From Cognatundibacterium oligocarboniphilum (GTDB lineage: Bacteria; Pseudomonadota; Gammaproteobacteria; Burkholderiales; Burkholderiaceae_D): a stretch of DNA of 64,000 bases. The DNA lies in contig NZ_JABXYJ010000004.1 of assembly GCF_013377855.1 (NCBI RefSeq), positions 186,001-250,000 on the forward strand, in the 5' to 3' direction. The position numbers and the translations under genes are program-made. Every line of letters begins with the position of its first letter. The first letter of the stretch is position 1. The notes beneath the pieces are model-generated. The model ran no database searches, was not told the origin of the DNA, and was given only the letters and a program-made list of their open reading frames with translations. This document shows, in pieces, positions 56,361 through 64,000 of the stretch.

Positions 56361-56384
56361 AACGAAACAACGAAATAACGAAAC
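56361..56384. repeat. Three 8-bp tandem repeats before the DTW gene
   Basis: AACGAAAC, AACGAAAT, AACGAAAC at 56361-56384, directly upstream of the DTW-domain start. Could alter expression if copy number varies; otherwise incidental. Confidence 0.5.
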
Positions 56385-56514
56385 AATCAATCAGCCAGTA
56401 CAGAAAAGCACTGCGATACAGAAAGCGCCCGCCAGTCTGCAGCAAGGCCAAACAAAAAACCACCTGCATGATAACAGGCGGTCTGTATGAAAACCGGCGA
56501 ACGAGACAGCCGGT

Positions 56515-57135
56515 TTATTTCGCAAATTTAGCGTAATACGCCTGCACTGCCGGCAGTGCTGCAATGCGCGCCATGTGCGCATTCAGCGCTGGTGCGACTT
56601 GCTGCACCAGGTCTGTCGGTACATGGTCCAGACGACCGGAATTCAGCGCGCGGATATCGACAAACACTTTCAGGTCAGCCACCGTCAGGCGGCCATCGGC
56701 GAAGTATTCACCGCCATGTGCGAGTAACTGCTGTTCCAGCCAGCGCAGATACACCGACATCGACCCATTCACCAGCGCCAGCCGCGCCGCCTTTTGCTCT
56801 TCACCTGTCATGCGAAAGGTCGGCCCTATTTTGATGCCCGCTTCCTCTACCACGAAACTGACTTCATCGCAGTACAAAGCCTGCAAAGGATCTGTCGGAT
56901 ACAAACCCGCCAGCTTGCCTGCATAGCGCAGCATCGCATCACACTGCGTCACTTTTACCCCATCCACCTCCAGCACAGGCACCTGTCCGAACGGGGCAGT
57001 TTGACGCACATCGGCAAATTCAGGATATGCAAAACGGTGATCCTCAAACGCCACTCCGCCAATCGCCAACGCCAGCCGAACCGGCTCACCACGGCCACCG
57101 TGAAAATCGAAATAGGTCAGTTTAAGTTGAGGCAT
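56515..57135 (-). CDS. Glutathione S-transferase family protein
   Basis: A 206-residue cytosolic protein. The N-terminal thioredoxin-like domain begins KLTYFDFHGGRGEPVRLAL, with the tyrosine typical of sigma/alpha-like classes and the glutathione-contacting GQVPVLEVDG and TQCDAMLRYAG. The all-helical C-terminal domain includes LTVADLKVFVDIRAL. It conjugates glutathione to electrophiles or serves a related isomerase role; the substrate is unknown. AAGGAAA precedes the ATG. It closes the G+C-rich part before the poorer patch that begins at about 57140. Confidence 0.92.
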   Translation of the reverse strand: MPQLKLTYFDFHGGRGEPVRLALAIGGVAFEDHRFAYPEFADVRQTAPFGQVPVLEVDGVKVTQCDAMLRYAGKLAGLYPTDPLQALYCDEVSFVVEEAGIKIGPTFRMTGEEQKAARLALVNGSMSVYLRWLEQQLLAHGGEYFADGRLTVADLKVFVDIRALNSGRLDHVPTDLVQQVAPALNAHMARIAALPAVQAYYAKFAK

Positions 57136-57220
57136 AGGGTTTCCTTGAAATAAATTAATGCATCGATTTGTCGAGTAATAGGTAGCTTGGTCGCCGCGTC
57201 GATCATAGCATGCGCGGAAA

Positions 57221-57514
57221 TTGCGAGTGAGGTGTCAAATTGAGGATGGATTTTTAACTTTCTATATTTGGGGAGTCACCGTTCTTAGTTCATTGTTAAA
57301 GCAAGTGCTGTTAGATGAGATGTATTTCGATGCATTGGCAGTTGGAATACCAGAGTTATTTTTTGAAGATTATGATGAAGAATTGGATCATGACTGCCAT
57401 GAATTTGATCGTTTGGATTTAGTAGATCTACCATTAACGGATGATCAAGGTCGAGCCATAGACGATTTTTTTGCAAGGTTAATGACCGCAAAATTTAAAC
57501 AAACGTGTCTTTGA
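57221..57514 (+). CDS. Doubtful small acidic ORF in A+T-rich patch
   Basis: An open frame of up to 97 codons from TTG 57221. Only the C-terminal two-thirds looks like protein: LLDEMYFDALAVGIPELFFEDYDEELDHDC and then DDQGRAIDDFFARLMTAK, very acidic. GTG or ATG codons at about 57305-57319 are alternative starts. Base composition is clearly poorer in GC than neighbours, consistent with foreign origin or a gene fragment. Not recognised. The rest of 57136-57615 shows nothing else. Confidence 0.35.
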   Translation: MRVRCQIEDGFLTFYIWGVTVLSSLLKQVLLDEMYFDALAVGIPELFFEDYDEELDHDCHEFDRLDLVDLPLTDDQGRAIDDFFARLMTAKFKQTCL

Positions 57515-57615
57515 AGAAAGTAGATGTCAGCTTTGGATACGGAGATTGATTAGGTAATGATTAGCCTAAACTTATCAACTGGGGAATCAGGGGAGCTCTC
57601 ACACTGCTATATTAG

Positions 57616-57951
57616 TTAAAATTGCACAACCACCTTGTGATTTTCAATAATTCTGCGAAACGCTGGACTTATCGTCGCCCAATCAATCACGTCGACCTTG
57701 AACGGTAAATCTGACTCGGAGAAATCGTGTTCAATTGCGGCGAGCAAACTGAGTGTTAAAGAGGTATTGCCGATGATGGCGAGATCCAGATCTGAATAAG
57801 ATTTTTCAGTGTGGGTTGCCCTTGAGCCAAACGCCCAAACTTCGTTCTCTGGGACGTGTTTTTGCAATATGGCAGAGACGATCCGCCATTGCTCTGGCGT
57901 GATGGCGATGTTTGGCTGTATGTTGGCTGGATTTGTCATCACGTGTTTCAC
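57616..57951 (-). CDS. mntA: MntA-type nucleotidyltransferase antitoxin
   Basis: A 111-residue minimal nucleotidyltransferase with the full GS-x10-DxD motif (G42 S43 ... D54 and D56 in SDLDLAI). In HepT-MntA systems this protein adds AMP units to the partner toxin and so silences it. The GTG start at 57951 overlaps the hepT stop by four bases (GTGA); an internal ATG at 57939 is an alternative. The gene is paired with a HEPN gene directly upstream, as expected for the system. Confidence 0.85.
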   Translation of the reverse strand: MKHVMTNPANIQPNIAITPEQWRIVSAILQKHVPENEVWAFGSRATHTEKSYSDLDLAIIGNTSLTLSLLAAIEHDFSESDLPFKVDVIDWATISPAFRRIIENHKVVVQF

Positions 57952-58367
57952 GTTGGGGGTGTACCGCGTTTTTTCAGTTCTGCGATTAATGCCTGCCCCT
58001 CAAGCAAAAAATCCGGCACGATTTGAATGACTTCGATCGCTTTGGATTCGTCATAGGTATGGCTGGTGATACTCCGTGCTTTACGGTAATCTTTCCAGCG
58101 ATCCCAGCCGTTGCGCAGTAAGCCTTGCTCGCTGCCTGTCCTGATTAAGTCCGCGAATGGCAGCTCATCGATTTCAACCGGATTAGCTGCTGCAAGTTCG
58201 AGATAACGCTTGAGCATCTTGTGTGAGAGCTCGTAGCAGAATTCAAAGCGTTGAATGCACGCATCGCGATAAAGTGAATTGTGTGCATCAGCAGCGTAGG
58301 CTTGTAATGCTTCGCTCAGACGTTGCAAGGCATTTTCTAGTGAGCTCAGGTCGAGTTGAATAGCCAT
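57948..58367 (-). CDS. hepT: HepT-type HEPN ribonuclease toxin
   Basis: A 139-residue all-helical HEPN protein of the nucleotidyltransferase-substrate-binding (HI0074) group. The catalytic RX4HXY motif is intact: R98, H103 and Y105 in ARSITSHTYDE; the tyrosine is the residue AMPylated by MntA in studied systems. It should cleave RNA unless neutralised by the adjacent mntA product. Located in a lower-GC patch between housekeeping genes next to the origin, it looks acquired. Some HI0074 relatives may be harmless, but the intact motif favours an active toxin. Confidence 0.85.
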   Translation of the reverse strand: MAIQLDLSSLENALQRLSEALQAYAADAHNSLYRDACIQRFEFCYELSHKMLKRYLELAAANPVEIDELPFADLIRTGSEQGLLRNGWDRWKDYRKARSITSHTYDESKAIEVIQIVPDFLLEGQALIAELKKRGTPPT

Positions 58368-58801
58368 GATTTCTTCGCTGGTATTCTGATAAAGAAAAAT
58401 CTTAATTCAGTGCGGCCTTGTCGCGCAATGTTTATGCGCCTCGCAGGGGCGAATGACTGAAAATACGTGTCGATAATATGTATCCGGCCTTACTGTTTTA
58501 TATTTTCTCATTCAACAAAAAAGCTCGGCCAAGCGGCAAGGCTTTTTTGTTATTGTAGGATCCTATTTTAGCTTGGATAGTCAACTTTCTAAATCAATGC
58601 AGTAGAACTCCAAAATAGGAAAGCTTTGATCTTTTCTCTCAATTTTTTAGATTTTCCTATCTAGCTCAAATGATGTGCTCAGATCTTTTCTTGCTGATGA
58701 TCCAAAATGGTCGAGTGGCGTCGGACCAGACACATTTCAAAGTTCCTCGGTGCTATTAAAGTGGAACCTGCAGAAGCATCAGTGGCGGAGTCTACACAAC
58801 G
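58368..58801. other. Intergenic region between hepT and gyrB
   Basis: A 434-base A+T-rich stretch. It contains a bidirectional terminator (58514-58551) and the dispersed inverted repeat CCTATTTT (58564 region) / AAAATAGG (58611 region). The piece 58690-58800 is richer in GC and may be a relic of another gene, but no family was recognised. Confidence 0.4.
58514..58551. terminator. Bidirectional terminator between gyrB and hepT
   Basis: AACAAAAAAGC (58514-58524) is the exact inverse of GCTTTTTTGTT (58541-58551); the 16-base loop contains a further GCC-AAGC-GGC hairpin. T-runs exist on both strands. It isolates the toxin-antitoxin pair from gyrB transcription. Confidence 0.75.
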
Positions 58802-61312
<2,511 letters not shown>

Positions 61313-61476
61313 TTATTTGGTATGACTGGTTCTAACTGATCTGGGGTTCCGGCACCCTCTTACTTTGACGGCAGAGGGCGGGGAGAGGGACAGGCGTGCT
61401 TGCAGCTGAAATGAACTAACCAGATTGCACACGCTGATCCGGCACCGGAGACTGGCTGCTGGCATGCCCCTCGCGA

Positions 61477-61506
61477 CGCACCTCTGCTGCTGACAAAAGA
61501 GGTGCG
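61477..61506 (-). terminator. Hairpin between dnaN and gyrB
   Basis: CGCACCTCT (61477-61485) and AGAGGTGCG (61498-61506) form a perfect nine-base stem with a 12-base loop, 18 bases after the dnaN stop. No T-run, so it may be a pause, processing site or weak terminator. Confidence 0.5.
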
Positions 61507-61523
61507 CTCAGGCTTCATCAGCC

Positions 61524-62630
61524 TTAAATGCGCATAGGCATCACGACATATTTAAAGTCAGTATTATCTGGAATCGTGATCAGCGCTGACGAATTGGAGT
61601 CGCCCAACGAGATGCTGACCTGATCGCATTTCAGGTTGTTCAGCACATCCAGCAGATAACTGACATTGAAACCGATGTCTACGCTGTCGCCGCTGTAATC
61701 GATTTCGATTTCTTCCATCGCCTCTTCCTGATCGGCATTGGTCGACAAAATCTGCATACTGCCCGGCGTGATCACGCAGCGTACACCCTTGAACTTGTCC
61801 GAGGTCATGATTGCGGCGCGCTGCAGGGAACGCAGCAATTGCTCACGGCCGAGCGTGAAGCTGTTTTTATAGCCTTTCGGGATCACGCGGTTAAAGTCGG
61901 GGAATTTGCCTTCGACCAGCTTGGAAATCAGTTCAATATCAGCGAAAGTCAGTTTGACCTGATTATTCGCAATGTCGATCTGCACAGGATCGTCTTTGTC
62001 TTCCAGCAGACGCTGTAATTCGAGAATGGTTTTGCGCGGAATGATGACTTCGTGACGAGGAAATTCCTGTTCGACTTCGACCTGGCAATACGCCAGACGG
62101 TGGCCGTCGGTGGCAACGGCGATCACGTTTTTGCCATCCACCACCAGCAGCAAGCCGTTCAGGTAGTAGCGGATATCCTGTTGCGCCATGGAGAAATGCA
62201 CCATGTTGAACAGGTGTTTCAGGGTTTTTTGCGGCAGGCTGACGCTGGCGTTGAAATGCTCGGCCTGCGCTACAGTCGGGAATTCTTCTGCCGCCAGCGT
62301 CTGCAGCGAAAACCGTGATTTACCAGACTGCACGCTCATGCGCTTGTTGTCCAGCTTCAGCACCACATCCTGGTCATCGGGCAGGGCGCGCAGAATATCG
62401 AGCAGTTTGCGCGCCGCGACGGTCGTGGCGATGTTGTCACCACCCGAGCCGATTTCTGCTTTGGTTGTGATTTGTACTTCGATGTCTGTAGAGAGGAAAG
62501 ATACCTGTTCACCGTCTTTACGGATGAGAATATTGGCCAGAATCGGCAAAGTGTGCCGACGCTCGACAATACCACTCACAATTTGCAAAGGCCGGAGCAG
62601 GGTATCCCGGTGGGTTTTAACCAATTGCAT
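61524..62630 (-). CDS. dnaN: DNA polymerase III beta sliding clamp
   Basis: A 368-residue ring-forming processivity factor for DNA polymerase III, with three repeated clamp domains. Characteristic parts are LLRPLQIVSGIVERRHTLPI at the N-terminus, VATDGHRLAYCQVE in the middle, GYKNSFTLGREQLLRSLQRA and the C-terminal DNTDFKYVVMPMRI. Length is the family standard. It lies 163 bases after dnaA and on the same strand, the classic arrangement beside oriC. Confidence 0.98.
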   Translation of the reverse strand: MQLVKTHRDTLLRPLQIVSGIVERRHTLPILANILIRKDGEQVSFLSTDIEVQITTKAEIGSGGDNIATTVAARKLLDILRALPDDQDVVLKLDNKRMSVQSGKSRFSLQTLAAEEFPTVAQAEHFNASVSLPQKTLKHLFNMVHFSMAQQDIRYYLNGLLLVVDGKNVIAVATDGHRLAYCQVEVEQEFPRHEVIIPRKTILELQRLLEDKDDPVQIDIANNQVKLTFADIELISKLVEGKFPDFNRVIPKGYKNSFTLGREQLLRSLQRAAIMTSDKFKGVRCVITPGSMQILSTNADQEEAMEEIEIDYSGDSVDIGFNVSYLLDVLNNLKCDQVSISLGDSNSSALITIPDNTDFKYVVMPMRI

Positions 62631-62746
62631 TTGAAATCCTCGCTGTGGTTGTCATTGATCAATGATGTTTTTTGTACGTCTTAATACTGAACGCTTACTA
62701 TCTACTGTCATGCCGGGTTGCCGGAAATGTCCTGTGCTTTGTTAAA

Positions 62747-62769
62747 AGAATAAAGGCAGACTTTATTCT
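62747..62769. terminator. A+T-rich perfect hairpin after dnaA
   Basis: AGAATAAAG (62747-62755) is the exact inverse of CTTTATTCT (62761-62769) around a five-base loop. On the minus strand the stem is followed by TTTAAC, 25 bases after the dnaA stop, so it may attenuate read-through into dnaN. No DnaA box was recognised in this gap. Confidence 0.5.
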
Positions 62770-62793
62770 GGCAACCTGTTTGCTTCATACCGG

Positions 62794-64000
62794 TCAACCT
62801 TTGAGTGTCTGTTCCAGCACATGCAGTTCGTGATTGCACTCCGGGTTTTTGGTGCGGTCCGCCGTAATCTTGCGGACTGCATGCAAGACTGTGGTGTGAT
62901 CGCGTCCGCCAAACAATTCGCCGATTTCAGGCAAACTCTTCTGCGTCAGTTCTTTTGCCAGATACATCGCAATCTGGCGTGGTCTGGCGATATTGGCCGG
63001 ACGTTTTTTCGAATACATATCGGCGACTTTGATGTTGAAAAAATCAGCCACGGTTTTCTGGATATTTTCTACCGAAATCTGTCGGTTCTGCACCGACAGT
63101 AAATCTTTCAGAGCTTCCTTGACGACATCAATCGTGATGTCTTTGCCGTGGAAACGGGAATACGCCAGAATTTTGCGCAATGCGCCTTCGAGTTCGCGTA
63201 CGTTCGAGCGCAGATGTTTGGCAACGAAAAACGCCACGTCATCCGAAAAATGCACACCTTCGGAATGGGCTTTTTTGAGCAAAATGGCAACCCGCATTTC
63301 CAGTTCCGGCGGCTCGATCGCGACCGTCAGGCCGGAGTCGAAACGCGAAATCAGACGGTCGTCCATGCCGGTGATTTCTTTCGGATAAGTATCGCTGGTG
63401 ATAATGATCTGTTTTTTTGCCGCGATCAGCGCCTCAAAGGCATAGAAAAACTCTTCCTGCGTCCGGCTCTTGCCGCCGAAGAACTGAATATCATCAATCA
63501 GCAACAGATCGAGCGAGTGGTAGTAGCGTTTGAATTCGTCGAAACCTTTGCGCTGGTAGGCGGTCACTACGTCGCGCACATACTGTTCGGCGTGGATGTA
63601 GCGGATTTTGGCATTCGGGTTATCGACCAGAATCTGGTTGCCGATCGCATGGATCAGGTGAGTCTTGCCGAGCCCGACGCCGCCATACAGAAACAGCGGG
63701 TTATAGGACACACCCGGATTATTTGCCACCTGGATGGCTGCTGCGCGCGCGAGTTGATTCGCCTTACCGGTCACAAAACTGTCGAATGTCAACTCGACGT
63801 TGATGCGACTCAGGTCGCGCCGCGGCGAGACTTCGGGCGCGCTGCTTTCATTGATAATTTCGACGGAAGCCACGCCCGGCTCTGTATCCTGAGCACCGTG
63901 GCGGACTGTCGCCGGTGCCGGAGCGGCTGCTGGCTTCTTTCCGCCGCGCGGGTCCAGCACGAACTGCACTTCAACCGCATCGTCCCAGTACTGGTTGGCC
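62794..64000 (-). CDS. dnaA: Chromosomal replication initiator DnaA, 5' end outside the window
   Basis: The visible 402 codons cover the end of domain I ([17 protein letters not shown]), the linker, the AAA+ ATPase with Walker [16 protein letters not shown] and Walker [13 protein letters not shown], and the DNA-binding domain IV with [14 protein letters not shown] and [15 protein letters not shown]. The frame is open through position 64000, so the first 60 or so residues lie to the right; GTG 63969 is not the true start. It opens DNA at oriC, expected immediately upstream, beyond the window. Confidence 0.97.
   Translation of the reverse strand, partial: ANQYWDDAVEVQFVLDPRGGKKPAAAPAPATVRHGAQDTEPGVASVEIINESSAPEVSPRRDLSRINVELTFDSFVTGKANQLARAAAIQVANNPGVSYNPLFLYGGVGLGKTHLIHAIGNQILVDNPNAKIRYIHAEQYVRDVVTAYQRKGFDEFKRYYHSLDLLLIDDIQFFGGKSRTQEEFFYAFEALIAAKKQIIITSDTYPKEITGMDDRLISRFDSGLTVAIEPPELEMRVAILLKKAHSEGVHFSDDVAFFVAKHLRSNVRELEGALRKILAYSRFHGKDITIDVVKEALKDLLSVQNRQISVENIQKTVADFFNIKVADMYSKKRPANIARPRQIAMYLAKELTQKSLPEIGELFGGRDHTTVLHAVRKITADRTKNPECNHELHVLEQTLKG

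Noticed and set aside
58690-58801. Transposase remnant downstream of gyrB
   Set aside because: The stretch differs in composition from the A+T-rich gap, but no transposase motif or terminal inverted repeat could be identified.
62631-62793. Replication origin between dnaA and dnaN
   Set aside because: No DnaA-box-like nonamers were recognised there; oriC is more likely upstream of dnaA, outside the window.

Overview
The window looks like chromosomal DNA of a betaproteobacterium of the order Burkholderiales, probably close to Oxalobacteraceae. This is inferred from moderate-to-high GC, a phasin and acetyl-CoA acetyltransferase pair typical of polyhydroxyalkanoate makers, a giant NAD-dependent glutamate dehydrogenase, and dnaA-dnaN-gyrB at the right edge. 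No gene was compared with a database. The right end is next to the replication origin: dnaA is cut by the edge, dnaN and gyrB follow it on the minus strand, and oriC most likely lies just beyond position 64000.

Layout. 1-5.2 kb: a minus-strand purine catabolism operon (xdhA-xdhB-guaD). 5.6-7.9 kb: a chemoreceptor with a C-terminal CheR/CheB-docking motif and a small TonB-domain periplasmic protein. 8-13.3 kb: a secreted Dcp-type peptidase, an MFS transporter with a tiny membrane protein attached, and a GAF histidine kinase. 13.5-15.5 kb: an alkylation repair operon (Ada/AlkA chimera plus Ogt). 15.7-17.7 kb: phasin and thiolase. 17.8-22.2 kb: a divergent peptide transporter and S9 peptidase. 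22.4-26 kb: a single-domain response regulator, a LytS/LytTR two-component pair and an EamA exporter. 26-38.5 kb: a CocE-type hydrolase, a degenerate GGDEF protein, a PLP-dependent deaminase, a DEAD-box helicase with two RNA-binding domains, a secreted alpha-amylase, a papain/alpha-beta-hydrolase fusion, a PpiC lipoprotein and an unknown protein. 38.8-47.3 kb: the 1585-residue glutamate dehydrogenase, a broken GNAT gene, an M13 peptidase and a luciferase-like oxidoreductase. 47.4-52.7 kb: an RND efflux pair and a low-molecular-weight phosphatase. 52.9-57.1 kb: duplicated small Ala/Lys-rich secreted proteins behind near-identical leaders, several small unknowns, a DUF3297 protein, a DTW-domain tRNA modification enzyme and a GST. 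57.2-58.6 kb: a less GC-rich patch holding a HepT-MntA toxin-antitoxin pair. 58.8-64 kb: gyrB, dnaN, dnaA.

Together these genes suggest an organism that takes up and degrades peptides (five peptidase or peptidase-like genes plus a POT transporter), salvages or burns purines, stores carbon as polyhydroxyalkanoate and exports toxic compounds. Features that stand out are the papain-hydrolase fusion, the duplicated acid-shock-like genes with a shared structured leader, a small unlisted gene facing a bidirectional terminator, the tandem duplication of the DbpA domain in the helicase, and a set of long perfect inverted repeats between genes. No CRISPR array, complete insertion sequence, rRNA or tRNA was recognised.
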